From a virus, in the IMG/VR virus record IMGVR_UViG_3300020123_000146, positions 1 through 36,865 of that record: 36,865 bases of DNA. One strand, 5' to 3'. Below, piece by piece: positions 1 to 7,060 of this stretch. Under the pieces are notes generated by a model. It was not told the DNA's origin and searched no databases. It saw only the letters and a program-made list of their open reading frames with translations. The translations under genes were made by a program, and so were the position numbers. How positions within the stretch are numbered: position 1 is the first letter of the stretch; every line of letters starts with the position of its first letter.

Positions 1-24
1 CCTCCAAAAAAATGGGTCGGCCAT
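1..24 (-). CDS. Partial small ORF running off the left edge
   Basis: An ATG on the minus strand at 24-22 follows a GGAG five bases upstream and opens a frame reading MADPFFWR before the window ends. If the two window ends are joined, the frame continues for 41 codons in total and stops with a TGA that overlaps the GTG start of the small terminase gene at 36767. I do not recognise the product. It could be a real small gene between the HNH nuclease and the terminase, or a chance frame in non-coding end sequence. Confidence 0.25.
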
Positions 25-107
25 CTGGGCTCCGCTACTCGTTGCGATGTGGCCTGGTGTCGTTCCACAGTGGAGGCCGGGCGTCGGCTGGCCGCGGTGG
101 CCTGCTC

Positions 108-395
108 TCACCATGGGTGGCTGTGGTTGCCGGTGGTGCTGGGTTGTCCGGCGCCCTTGCTGAGGTTGCAGCAGGGGTGGGCTGCCTGCCAGTTGTCTGG
201 GTCGTGCACCGAGCCGCCTCGGGACCGGGCTTTGCTGTGGTCGAGGTGGCCTCGGTAGTTGTTGCCGCATTTCTGGCCTCCACATTTGGGGCACTTTTTC
301 TGGCCGCAGATTCCGCAGGCTGTGGCTGCGGCGAGGAAGATTTTTCGGGCCACCCTGTAGCGGCGGTGGCTGAGCTGGTTGGACCCGCGGCTCAT
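108..395 (-). CDS. HNH endonuclease
   Basis: A 95-residue HNH nuclease. Residues 27-43 carry two CxxC knuckles (CGIC and CPKC) plus a further Cys. The core follows with LDH at 51-53, DN at 67-68 and the closing AAHPCCNLSKG around 71-81, the usual H-N-H arrangement with a zinc site. The ATG at 395 overlaps the stop of the upstream gene (ATGA). Phage HNH proteins of this size are often encoded next to the terminase genes and in some phages are needed for cleavage at cos. Here the gene sits at the left edge, so it would neighbour the small terminase if the ends are joined. A role in packaging is inferred; the HNH fold call is firm. Confidence 0.88.
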   Translation of the reverse strand: MSRGSNQLSHRRYRVARKIFLAAATACGICGQKKCPKCGGQKCGNNYRGHLDHSKARSRGGSVHDPDNWQAAHPCCNLSKGAGQPSTTGNHSHPW

Positions 396-895
396 GGTTC
401 CCGGTCCGCCAGGCACCCTGGTCGGTGGTCGCATCCGCACAGTCCGGTGAGGTAGTAGCACGGGAATGGGCGGCCCTCTGTGGTGGCCGTAGCGGGCTTG
501 GCTGGGTCGCTGGGCGTGGCTGCGTGCTCGTCCTGCTGGGCCGGCTGCGTTGATCCTGGCGGGCTGGCGGGGCCAATCTGCGGCATTGACATGCGGGGTG
601 CGGCTCGTCGGAATGGGGCGAGGAACGGGCCGTAGTTGGCGTAGATGTCGTCTGTGAGGGTGCGGGTCGGCGGCTCGTCCGCGGTGGTGGCGGCGGGCAC
701 GTGGCGGTGGTCGGGCGCCTTCACTAGGTCCGGGTTTCGGTCCTGCCATGCCTGGATCTCGTCGAGGGCGAGTTGGACTTGGGCGGCCTGTGCGAAGTTC
801 CAGCTGTGCCGGCAGAGGATCCGGTACGCCTCGACGGCGGCCACGGCCAGCACGTCTTTCGCCTTGATCACGAACACGGGCATGGGGTCGTTCAT
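392..895 (-). CDS. Unknown early protein with YANYG motif and Cys-rich tail
   Basis: A 167-residue protein not recognised. The N-terminal third looks globular and alpha-helical, the middle is Ala/Pro/Thr-rich, and the C-terminus has several Cys and His (LCGCDHRPGC), which could bind a metal. Around residues 84-92 it carries IYANYGPF, which resembles VYANYGHF in the gene immediately upstream. It overlaps both neighbours by four bases (ATGA), so translation is probably coupled along the operon. Confidence 0.65.
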   Translation of the reverse strand: MNDPMPVFVIKAKDVLAVAAVEAYRILCRHSWNFAQAAQVQLALDEIQAWQDRNPDLVKAPDHRHVPAATTADEPPTRTLTDDIYANYGPFLAPFRRAAPRMSMPQIGPASPPGSTQPAQQDEHAATPSDPAKPATATTEGRPFPCYYLTGLCGCDHRPGCLADREP

Positions 896-1203
896 GACTG
901 GCCGCCGAGCAGGGCGGCGCGCACCCGCTGCAGGTTGAGCGCGGCTTCGATCATCTTCTGGTCGCGGCGTAGGGCGGCCTGCTGGGCCATGGCCTGCTGC
1001 GGGTCGGTGCCGGCTGGCAGGGTGAGCACCGATGTGCGTTGGTGGCGTTTGACGGCGGACAGCATCTGTTCGAGCGGCAGGTCTGCGAGCAGCAGGCCGA
1101 GGGCGGCGAGGCGTTGGGCGAAGTGGCCGTAGTTGGCGTAGACGGCTTCGGCGACCGGGTCGGGTTGGGTGGCGGTTGCTGCGTGGCCGTTGAGGTCGGG
1201 CAT
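892..1203 (-). CDS. Unknown early protein sharing the YANYG motif
   Basis: A 103-residue, mostly helical protein of unknown function. VYANYGHF near residues 21-28 matches the IYANYGPF segment of the downstream neighbour, suggesting a shared short binding element or a diverged relative. It starts with ATG at 1203 after a short untranslated stretch; a 20-codon ORF ends four bases before it. The C-terminal half is rich in Ala, Gln and Arg and predicted helical. No catalytic motif is visible. Confidence 0.65.
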   Translation of the reverse strand: MPDLNGHAATATQPDPVAEAVYANYGHFAQRLAALGLLLADLPLEQMLSAVKRHQRTSVLTLPAGTDPQQAMAQQAALRRDQKMIEAALNLQRVRAALLGGQS

Positions 1204-1386
1204 TGGTCAGGCTCCGTTCAAATCGATGGTTCGCGATTCACGATTCGTGCGCGGTACGTAGCGGAACATTGATTACCTTCATCAACCCCGCTTCTCCGTC
1301 AGTCCGTCCGTCCGTCCGTGCATTGCGTAAGCACGGATGCTTGGGCAATGCGTCGGGCATGTGCTCCGGCATATGCGTCCGCATCG
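1204..1386 (-). other. Intergenic stretch with GTCC repeat and two tiny ORFs
   Basis: This is one of the few gaps in the early operon. It holds four tandem GTCC units at 1302-1317. Two minus-strand micro-ORFs are visible: a 48-codon frame from an ATG at 1384 to 1238 with no good ribosome site, and a 20-codon frame from an ATG at 1269 to 1207 with GAAGG six bases upstream. The second ends four bases before the next start and could be a leader peptide. I see no terminator or clear promoter. Confidence 0.35.
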
Positions 1387-1761
1387 TTAGCCGGCATCGG
1401 CGTGGCCGTTCGGGCCATGCCACCGGGCCAGTGCGGCGTTGCGCGCCCGCTCGCTGCGGGCCAACGTCTCGTCGTTGGACTCCTGGAACTCGGCCCACCC
1501 GTTGATCGACCAGCCCACGCCAACCTCGTCCCGCCACAGGCCGGCGGCCACCAGCAGCTTGGCGTGAGCCGCCTTGCCGTTGATGCGGGCGAGCGCGCTG
1601 CGGGTGACGAACCCGTTGGTGCCGTGCTTGCCGGCGTACGTCAGGGAGCACACCCACACGAACGCGGCGGCCATGCCGCGGTCGCCGTGCTGGTCGACCA
1701 GGTCGATGATTTTCGGATGGTCGGGCATTGCGGTGTCGAGCCTGATCCAGGGGAGCGGCAT
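1387..1761 (-). CDS. Replication-initiator-like N-terminal domain protein
   Basis: A 124-residue protein. The opening PWIRLDT, the HPKI segment near residue 16 and the later GLW...GWSINGWAEFQ pattern (about residues 75-93) resemble the N-terminal winged-helix part of phage replisome-organiser or DnaD-like initiation proteins. Those proteins are usually 200-300 residues, so this is either a short form or only the DNA-binding domain. It sits directly downstream of the DnaN-like clamp gene, which suits a role in replication. The family resemblance comes from pattern recall and is moderate. Confidence 0.5.
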   Translation of the reverse strand: MPLPWIRLDTAMPDHPKIIDLVDQHGDRGMAAAFVWVCSLTYAGKHGTNGFVTRSALARINGKAAHAKLLVAAGLWRDEVGVGWSINGWAEFQESNDETLARSERARNAALARWHGPNGHADAG

Positions 1762-1791
1762 CGGGACCCCGTTCTGTGCGTAGGGGCCGGG

Positions 1792-2493
1792 TCAGTCGTC
1801 GTCGGCCGTGGCGAGCACCACGCCAACCGCGTCGCGCAGCAGCGACCGTATGGGCTCGTCGTCGCGTTGCGGCATGATGGCGCCCACGAACCGCTTCCCG
1901 ATGGCCACGTGGGTGAGCCCGCCGGTGAAGGTCAGTTGCATCGGGCCGCGGGCCCGCACCTTGGCGAAGTCGGCCAGATAGTCGGCCCGGTACACGGCCT
2001 TGCGGGTGGCCTTGACCCGGTCGGCCTTGGCCAGCTGGGCGCGCACGTCGGGGAACGGGAACGTCAGCCCGAGCCCGTCGGCAACCACGGTGATAGCCGA
2101 GTGGCCGGTTTCTCGAGAACGGATCACCTTGGTTCGGTCGTGCTCGGCGAAGTGGTCGACGACGATCGGCGTGTTTGCCTCTTTCGGCCCGAGCTTGAAC
2201 ACCTTGACCAGTTCTTTGGCGTCGGCCAGTCCGATGCTGGTGGCCCACGGCTCGTCGCCGGACCCCCATTCGGTGAACAGGTCGTCTTGGGCGGCGTCGT
2301 CGGGGTCGATGTCGCCGGGTGTCCACTGTGACCAGCCGACGCGGTACCGGTCGGTGGCGAGGGTGTGCAGGGTTTCCCCGTCCCATTCGAGGCGCACGCA
2401 GTGCAGCTCGGGCAGGATGTCGTCGGGGAACGCGAACGGGATGGCGTCGGACAGGATGCCGACCAGGTCGCCGGTGGGAATGGTGATGCTCAT
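1792..2493 (-). CDS. DnaN-like DNA polymerase sliding clamp
   Basis: A 233-residue protein that looks like a short beta sliding clamp. The segment CVRLEWDGETLHTLATDRYRV (about residues 32-52) matches the DnaN strand in which gene-specific residues precede a conserved ATD-R turn. The C-terminal TGGLTHVAIGKRFVGAIMPQR region matches the clamp's last strand that ends in MP-R. Bacterial DnaN has about 370 residues in three domains, so this would have two domains or diverged repeats. No polymerase, helicase or primase gene is visible in the window, so the clamp would have to serve host polymerase III. It overlaps the upstream gene by ATGA. Confidence 0.6.
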   Translation of the reverse strand: MSITIPTGDLVGILSDAIPFAFPDDILPELHCVRLEWDGETLHTLATDRYRVGWSQWTPGDIDPDDAAQDDLFTEWGSGDEPWATSIGLADAKELVKVFKLGPKEANTPIVVDHFAEHDRTKVIRSRETGHSAITVVADGLGLTFPFPDVRAQLAKADRVKATRKAVYRADYLADFAKVRARGPMQLTFTGGLTHVAIGKRFVGAIMPQRDDEPIRSLLRDAVGVVLATADDD

Positions 2494-2732
2494 CGGGCAC
2501 TCTCCGGGTCGGTGGCGGGCAGGGGCACGGTTGCGGTCAGGCGGGGGCTCAGCTCGGTGCTAGCGCGCACTTTGGTTCCGTCATGTCCGCCCTGGGCGCG
2601 CACTCGGGCCGCCCACGCCTCGACTTCGGCGAGCGTGGTTTGGACACCCATGACGCCGTCCGGCTTGCAGTTGAGCCAGATGGTGGCCTCGCGGGTGACG
2701 CTGGTGCGGATGTTCGCGTCGATCTGCGTCAC
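2490..2732 (-). CDS. Small unknown early protein
   Basis: An 80-residue protein with a GTG start at 2732 that overlaps the upstream stop (GTGA); its own stop overlaps the clamp start (ATGA). The first half has mixed strands and helix, with TIWLNCKPDG near the middle; the C-terminus is rich in Thr and Pro and probably disordered. It lies between a MazG-like gene and the clamp gene. I do not recognise the family. Confidence 0.6.
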   Translation of the reverse strand: MTQIDANIRTSVTREATIWLNCKPDGVMGVQTTLAEVEAWAARVRAQGGHDGTKVRASTELSPRLTATVPLPATDPESAR

Positions 2733-3079
2733 CAGGCACTCTCCCGGCGGTCGATGGCCTCAACCCAGGCGACGGCCACGGCGGCCACCTGCACCAGTTC
2801 GGCGCGCAGCACGCACGGTGCGTTTGCGGCGGCGGCCTCGTGGAACTCTTCGGCGAGCACCCCGTGCCATGTGGTGGTGCCGTGCTTGGCTGCGGCCTGC
2901 ACCTGCCTGCGCACCATGTCTGCGGCGAAGCCGCTGTAGAGCGCCCCGGCCGCCATGACCGGCCAGGCCGGGCCGGTGCCGTCGGGGTGATTCTGCTCGC
3001 CCCACTTGATGTTTTGCCGAATGCGTTCGTCGGTCACGTCGCGCAGCACGCGTTCAGTGGCCGGGTCGGTGAAGATCAT
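2729..3079 (-). CDS. MazG-like nucleotide pyrophosphohydrolase family protein
   Basis: A 116-residue all-alpha protein. It has ERIRQNIKWGEQNHPDG near residues 18-34, then LAEEFHEAAAA and LRAELVQVAAVAVAW in the second half. The EE-x-x-E helix followed by an E-rich helix resembles the MazG-like NTP pyrophosphohydrolase group found in many actinophages. MazG enzymes hydrolyse nucleoside triphosphates to monophosphates; in phages they may control nucleotide pools or alarmone levels. The second metal-binding helix lacks a clear ExxD, so activity is uncertain. The ATG at 3079 overlaps the DpdA-like stop, placing it in the same translation-coupled string as the DNA modification pair. Confidence 0.55.
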   Translation of the reverse strand: MIFTDPATERVLRDVTDERIRQNIKWGEQNHPDGTGPAWPVMAAGALYSGFAADMVRRQVQAAAKHGTTTWHGVLAEEFHEAAAANAPCVLRAELVQVAAVAVAWVEAIDRRESAW

Positions 3080-3723
3080 GCCGGTGACCTTTCGGTTTGA
3101 TCGAGGGCCCATAGGGCCTGCTGCTGGTCAAGTTCGCCCAGCCACGACAGCAGCCCGGGCAGGTTGCGGTCGGGGCCGAACGCGAGATATGTGCCGTCGA
3201 CGGAGTGACACCCCATCTGGGCTGCGATGCGTAGGCGGCGCCGGGAGTTGACGCGTCCCATGTGGACGTGTTTGCCGTGGGCCCTGGCGTCGGCCGTCAG
3301 CCGGCGGGCGTGCGGGCCGATTTTCCAGTCGGTGTCACCGCCCAGAAACAGCACGTCGAATGTCGACCACGGCACGGCCAGGTGCTCCAAACCGTTCTGT
3401 GCGGCCAGGGCAACGGGGTAGCCGGCGGCCCTGATGCGGCCCAGCATCGGCGCGGACCGGTCGAGGGTGGCGGCGGCGTCGCACACCACGTCGGGGGCGA
3501 CGGCGAAGGCGCACCGGTCCGCGGCCCACGTCCGTTCGCCGAGCCATGACAGGTACGCGTCGTCACCGGGGTAGTTCTCGGCGATGAACGCGGCGTTGTC
3601 GGCGCACCAGTCGACGCCTGGGAGGACGCGGTTGCCTGCGGCCGGTGTGACGATCTGCCCGAGGAGTCCGGCGGTCATGGCGTCACGCGCCTTGGGCCCG
3701 GACGCGGTTGCGTAGTACCGCAC
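3076..3723 (-). CDS. dpdA: DpdA-like 7-deazaguanine DNA transglycosylase
   Basis: A 215-residue TGT-like protein. DpdA proteins exchange guanine in DNA for a 7-deazaguanine (preQ0 or derivatives), protecting phage DNA from restriction. Visible elements are the N-terminal RYYATASGP (2-10), WCADN with Asp42 and Asn43, VAPDVV (75-80), AAQNG (107-111), LFLGGDTDWK (125-134), HMGRVNS (154-160) and SVDGT (174-178, Asp176). These match the order of base-binding and nucleophile loops in the family. I chose GTG at 3723 because it keeps the RYYATASG start typical of relatives; an ATG at 3678 would remove it. The gene overlaps the VUT transporter gene by 41 bases, a strong sign of a joint role. Which base is inserted, and at which sequence, cannot be read from the DNA. 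Confidence 0.75.
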   Translation of the reverse strand: MRYYATASGPKARDAMTAGLLGQIVTPAAGNRVLPGVDWCADNAAFIAENYPGDDAYLSWLGERTWAADRCAFAVAPDVVCDAAATLDRSAPMLGRIRAAGYPVALAAQNGLEHLAVPWSTFDVLFLGGDTDWKIGPHARRLTADARAHGKHVHMGRVNSRRRLRIAAQMGCHSVDGTYLAFGPDRNLPGLLSWLGELDQQQALWALDQTERSPA

Positions 3724-4204
3724 GCACACCCACCACCCCGAGCACGACGGCAAGCGTGATCCACGTTTTGCCGACCAGTTGGCCGGCGACGACAAGCGGC
3801 GCGAGGCCGAAGCCGGCGATGGTGAGGAACACGAACGTGTCGACGACGGACCCGACCAGGTTGGAGGCGATGGCGGCACGGATGTAGCCGCGCCTGCGGA
3901 GCGGTGTGTACACGGACATGTCGATCAGTTCGCCCAGCCCGAATGCGGCGGCCGAGGCGAGCGCCAGTTGCGGTGTGGACGCGAACCACGACAGCACCGC
4001 GCCGGCCAGCAGCACGCATAGGGTGGCGACCCGGCCGGCCGTGTCCTGCACCGCGTCACGGGCCACGAACGCCAGGCCGGCCATGTAGGTGCCTGCTGTG
4101 GCCGCCAGGCCGAATCCCATGGGGACGAACCCATACCGGGCGGTGAGCCAATTCGCGGCGACGATGCTGCCGAGGTAGGCGAAGACGGATAGCGCGCGCG
4201 TCAT
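3683..4204 (-). CDS. VUT/YhhQ-family 7-deazaguanine precursor transporter
   Basis: A 173-residue membrane protein with about five or six hydrophobic segments. It carries the VUT-family signatures: the RDAVQD loop (49-54), GELIDMSVYTPLR (91-103) and SNLVGSVVDTFVF (114-126). Bacterial YhhQ (about 220 residues) imports the queuosine precursors preQ0 and preQ1. The next gene downstream is the DpdA-like transglycosylase, so this protein most likely supplies its substrate. Start is the ATG at 4204 overlapping the upstream stop (ATGA). It is somewhat shorter than host members, mainly at the N-terminus. Substrate choice among preQ0, preQ1 and queuine is inferred from the family. Confidence 0.8.
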   Translation of the reverse strand: MTRALSVFAYLGSIVAANWLTARYGFVPMGFGLAATAGTYMAGLAFVARDAVQDTAGRVATLCVLLAGAVLSWFASTPQLALASAAAFGLGELIDMSVYTPLRRRGYIRAAIASNLVGSVVDTFVFLTIAGFGLAPLVVAGQLVGKTWITLAVVLGVVGVRAVLRNRVRAQGA

Positions 4205-4452
4205 GCTGCTGGCCTTTCGTTGCGGGCGTGGGTGTCTGCTGCGCGGCGCGCGCAGCAGTGGGCGGGCATCTTGTCCAACCCGTCGACGCGGCCCATGCAC
4301 GGGCAGCCGAAGGCGGGGTCGGTGGGGCACCGCTTGCCGAGGTGGCAGCGGCACGGGTAGGTGCGGTGGGTGGGGATGCGGGCGACGAGCCACACGCCGA
4401 CGGGCGTGGTGGCGACGGGGCCGCCTTCCACGTTGGTGCGTTCCCGGGTCAT
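4201..4452 (-). CDS. Cys-rich small protein upstream of the VUT gene
   Basis: An 83-residue protein with eight Cys between residues 33 and 67: PCRCHLGKRC, FGCPCMGR and HCC. Together with neighbouring His this could bind one or two zinc ions. It overlaps both the VUT gene and the upstream small HTH gene by four bases. Its function is unknown. The position directly before the transporter and transglycosylase makes a link to DNA modification possible, but small Cys-rich proteins are common in actinophage early regions and I cannot tell the two apart. Confidence 0.6.
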   Translation of the reverse strand: MTRERTNVEGGPVATTPVGVWLVARIPTHRTYPCRCHLGKRCPTDPAFGCPCMGRVDGLDKMPAHCCARRAADTHARNERPAA

Positions 4453-4685
4453 GCCGCGCTCCGCCGCTGGCGCCAGTCGTGCCACAGCGCCGTTCGGAGC
4501 TTCGTGACGGTGAGGCCGGTCAGTTGCACGATCGCCTGCTGGGTGAGACCGGCCTCGACGAGCGCGGCAAGGACGGCGTTTCGTTCCGCCTTGGCCAGGC
4601 CGAGGTTGACCGTCAGCTGGTCGACCTGGTCGGCCGCGGCGGTGTATTCCATCATCAGCTCGTCGATGTCGGGGCGGCCGGTCAT
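4449..4685 (-). CDS. Small helical HTH-like protein
   Basis: A 78-residue, almost wholly helical protein. Residues 20-45 look like a helical hairpin, and residues 44-72 (EAGLTQQAIVQLTGLTVTKLRTAL) have the spacing of a helix-turn-helix. It probably binds DNA, but no family is recognised. It sits beside a second HTH gene upstream, with ATGA overlaps on both sides. Confidence 0.6.
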   Translation of the reverse strand: MTGRPDIDELMMEYTAAADQVDQLTVNLGLAKAERNAVLAALVEAGLTQQAIVQLTGLTVTKLRTALWHDWRQRRSAA

Positions 4686-5029
4686 GCTGCGGCCCGCTCC
4701 CGGTAGCGCTGCACGGTGCGCCGCGCCACCCGCAACCGCTCCGCGATCTGCCGATTGCTCAAACCGGCGCGGTGCAGCTCGGCCGCGGCGGCGATGCGGG
4801 CGCCGATGCTCACCTGGTCGGCCTTGCCCGTCTTCGCCAGATAGATGTCGACGTCGGCCGCCTCGGCTGGCTGACCGCGCCAGCCACGCGCCCGATGCAG
4901 GTGGCCGCGCGGCTCGGCCGCCCTCCGCTGTGCCCGGACCCGTTCGCGCGCCTCAGGGCACACGCAGCCGTTGCGAATCGACCATTCGCTGGTGTGCGTT
5001 GGCGCCGGGCAGCCCTCGACCTTCGTCAC
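4682..5029 (-). CDS. HTH protein with N-terminal Cys cluster
   Basis: A 115-residue protein. The N-terminus has Cys at 7, 22 and 24 (EGC...NGCVC), possibly a small metal site. The C-terminal 45 residues contain a clear helix-turn-helix, AGLSNRQIAERLRVARRTVQRY, of the kind found in resolvase and sigma-region-4-like domains. It begins with GTG at 5029 overlapping the RusA stop. A regulatory or replication-associated DNA-binding role is likely; the target is unknown. Confidence 0.65.
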   Translation of the reverse strand: MTKVEGCPAPTHTSEWSIRNGCVCPEARERVRAQRRAAEPRGHLHRARGWRGQPAEAADVDIYLAKTGKADQVSIGARIAAAAELHRAGLSNRQIAERLRVARRTVQRYRERAAA

Positions 5030-5562
5030 GGCTGATCACCGAGCCGCCACAACCGGAGCACGGCGCCGGGCGCGTCCAACGCGTCGCGGTCCTCGCCCGC
5101 CCACACCTTCGCCACCCGGCCGTACTCGATGATCAGCGAGTCGTCGCGGATCACCCCGGCGTCTGTCAGCGAGTCCTCAACGGCGCGCACCAGCTTCGAC
5201 AGGTCGCCGGGCGCGCTCTTGGCGATCGGCCGGGTGGGCGCGTCGTCGCGCAGCAGGTGGGCGTTGCGACCGGTGCGATAGTGCGACTTGGGCCGGGTCA
5301 CGGTGAACACGGCGTCCAGGACGAGCGGTTCGTCCAATGTGGGCGCACCAGCGCGGGCGCTGATGGCGTCGGAGCGCACCGCGTCCCGCCACGGCTTGAC
5401 GTTCGCGGATGACTCGCGCATGACGATCTTGCCGGTGGTGTGGTTGCGGAATGCGTTTTTGCTCCCTTGTGGAGCGACGCCGCCCAGCACGGCGACCGCG
5501 AACAGCGGCTGTGGCGGGTCGTCTGGGGTGGGGTCTTCGGCGAACAGTTGCAGGGGCATCAT
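5026..5562 (-). CDS. rusA: RusA-family Holliday junction resolvase
   Basis: A 178-residue protein matching the RusA endonuclease family, which cuts four-way DNA junctions made during recombination and replication. The diagnostic block is SAPGDLSKLVRAVEDSLTDAGVIRDDSLI (about residues 116-144), supplying the metal-binding aspartates Asp120, Asp130 and Asp140/141. The earlier PQGSKNAF (31-38) is also typical of RusA-type N-termini. The gene overlaps the ERF gene upstream and an HTH gene downstream. With YqaJ and ERF it completes a phage recombination set. Confidence 0.87.
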   Translation of the reverse strand: MMPLQLFAEDPTPDDPPQPLFAVAVLGGVAPQGSKNAFRNHTTGKIVMRESSANVKPWRDAVRSDAISARAGAPTLDEPLVLDAVFTVTRPKSHYRTGRNAHLLRDDAPTRPIAKSAPGDLSKLVRAVEDSLTDAGVIRDDSLIIEYGRVAKVWAGEDRDALDAPGAVLRLWRLGDQP

Positions 5563-6374
5563 GACGGGTCACCGCCGGCCGCCCCGCCGCCGCGGCGTTC
5601 CAACCCGATTCGGTCGATCATCGGTATCAGGGCCTCCTGGTCGCCCACCTCGTTGGTGACCTCGTATCCGCCCAGCCCGAGCCGCAGCAGCTCGCTGCGG
5701 ATCGTCTTCAGCCGGTTGAGTGATGTGTCCGGGTGGACGATCTCGTCGCGGTAATCGTTCGGCGCCGGAATCGGCCGCTCGCCCCGGTCGTGGCCCTGGT
5801 CGATCGTCGGGTCATCAGTCGGCACGTGCAGCGAGGTCAGGAACAGCACTCGCTGGGCAACGCTCATCGCTTTCGCGGTGGCCTTGTCGCCCGTGTCGTT
5901 GGCCTGCCCGGCCGATTCGATGGTCCCGGCGAGCCGGTCACCGCTGGGCCCGATCACGGACCAGCGGACGCGCACGATGCATTCCTGCATGACGGTGCCC
6001 TTGCTGGTGCGCGTCTCCCGGTACTCGATGGTCACGATCTCTTCGGGCAGCACCAGCACACCGTGTCGGCGCAGCGCGGGCCCGACGGCGTTGATGACTG
6101 TGTCGACGCCGCGGAACAGGTAGCCCTTGCCTGCGCCGTCTCCGGCTTCGCGTTTGTCGCGCTTGGCGATGGTCTGGACGTCGGCCATGACGCGTGCCCA
6201 CGCCACCCAGACGGGCACCTGTTCGGCTGTTTCGAGCACGCCGGTGTACTCGATGTCGGGCAGGGTGTCGATGTCGGGCGTGGCCGGCTGGTCGATGCCG
6301 GCGGTGGGTGTGGCGGCCCCGCCGGTGCGGAGCGCAGCGGCGCTCTTGCTGGCGTTGGCGCGTAGGTCAGCCAC
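5559..6374 (-). CDS. erf: ERF-family single-strand annealing protein
   Basis: A 271-residue ERF-superfamily protein. These proteins anneal single-stranded DNA for phage recombination and genome circularisation. The core VMADVQTIAKRDKR followed by GKGYLFRGVDTVINAVGPALRRHGV (about residues 62-106) is the family signature; a long C-terminal half is acidic near 195-215 and probably binds partners. Start is GTG at 6374, which overlaps the upstream stop by eight bases. It lies between two small genes and the YqaJ exonuclease on one side and RusA on the other, a usual recombination order. Confidence 0.87.
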   Translation of the reverse strand: MADLRANASKSAAALRTGGAATPTAGIDQPATPDIDTLPDIEYTGVLETAEQVPVWVAWARVMADVQTIAKRDKREAGDGAGKGYLFRGVDTVINAVGPALRRHGVLVLPEEIVTIEYRETRTSKGTVMQECIVRVRWSVIGPSGDRLAGTIESAGQANDTGDKATAKAMSVAQRVLFLTSLHVPTDDPTIDQGHDRGERPIPAPNDYRDEIVHPDTSLNRLKTIRSELLRLGLGGYEVTNEVGDQEALIPMIDRIGLERRGGGAAGGDPS

Positions 6375-6714
6375 GGTGCTCGCCTCCGTCGTCGCTGGGT
6401 GTCGGGGCGTCGTCGGCCATGGCGTCGGCGAGCTGGGAGACCGAGTCACAGGCCGCACGCCAGCCAGCGGCGTACGGCTCGTGCCCGTCATCGGTCAGCA
6501 GGGCAACCGCGCCGCGGGAGACGAGGTGTTCCCAGTGGGCGCCACCGTCATCGAGGGGGCCGCGCACGTGGCCGGCCAGCCACGAATCGGTGTCGGGATA
6601 CCAACGACCAATGTTGATGTACGACGACACCCACACTTCGGGGTACTTGCTCAGCGTGGTAGTCACGCGGGCGACCGCGCCAGGGGCGGTGGGCTCGGGC
6701 AGGTCATCAGTCAT
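6367..6714 (-). CDS. Unknown early protein
   Basis: A 115-residue protein, acidic at the C-terminus, with aromatic-rich strands (VWVSSYINIGRWYPDTDSW near residues 27-45). It has no signal peptide or membrane segment. The ATG at 6714 overlaps the upstream gene by eight bases and its stop overlaps the ERF start by eight bases. Its place inside the YqaJ-ERF-RusA string suggests an accessory role in recombination, but I do not recognise it. Confidence 0.6.
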   Translation of the reverse strand: MTDDLPEPTAPGAVARVTTTLSKYPEVWVSSYINIGRWYPDTDSWLAGHVRGPLDDGGAHWEHLVSRGAVALLTDDGHEPYAAGWRAACDSVSQLADAMADDAPTPSDDGGEHRG

Positions 6715-7060
6715 CGTCGCCACCAACACCCCACGGGTCTTCGTACTCCTCACCGGCGGCCTGCATCTGGTCCTCGACCGTCGACGTATCAGGCTGCCGG
6801 CCACGCTCCAGCTCGAACCGGGACACGGGGGCCGTCGCCCACTGGCCGGCCACGCGCCGCACGATCTCCTCAGTGGTCGGGTGGATCGCGTAGATCGAAC
6901 CCGGCGACACCAGCTGAGTGCGCCCACCGTTCGGGCCGTCGATGCGCAAGAACCCGGCGCCGGCCACGGTCTGCTCGCGCACGTAGCCGGCGACGCGGCG
7001 GTGGCCAAGCATCTCCACAATGGACCAGCCGAGGTCGGCGGGTTCGGTGTTATCAGTCAA
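6707..7060 (-). CDS. Unknown early protein downstream of YqaJ
   Basis: A 117-residue protein with a beta-rich first half (GYVREQTVAGAGFLRID, residues 25-41, then QLVSPGSIYAIHPTTEE) and a very acidic tail. The start appears to be TTG at 7060, overlapping the exonuclease stop by eight bases, with GGAGG only three bases upstream; the next in-frame ATG would lose 16 residues. Similar short proteins with a VSPGSIYAI-type segment occur in actinophage early regions, but I know no function. Confidence 0.55.
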   Translation of the reverse strand: MTDNTEPADLGWSIVEMLGHRRVAGYVREQTVAGAGFLRIDGPNGGRTQLVSPGSIYAIHPTTEEIVRRVAGQWATAPVSRFELERGRQPDTSTVEDQMQAAGEEYEDPWGVGGDDD

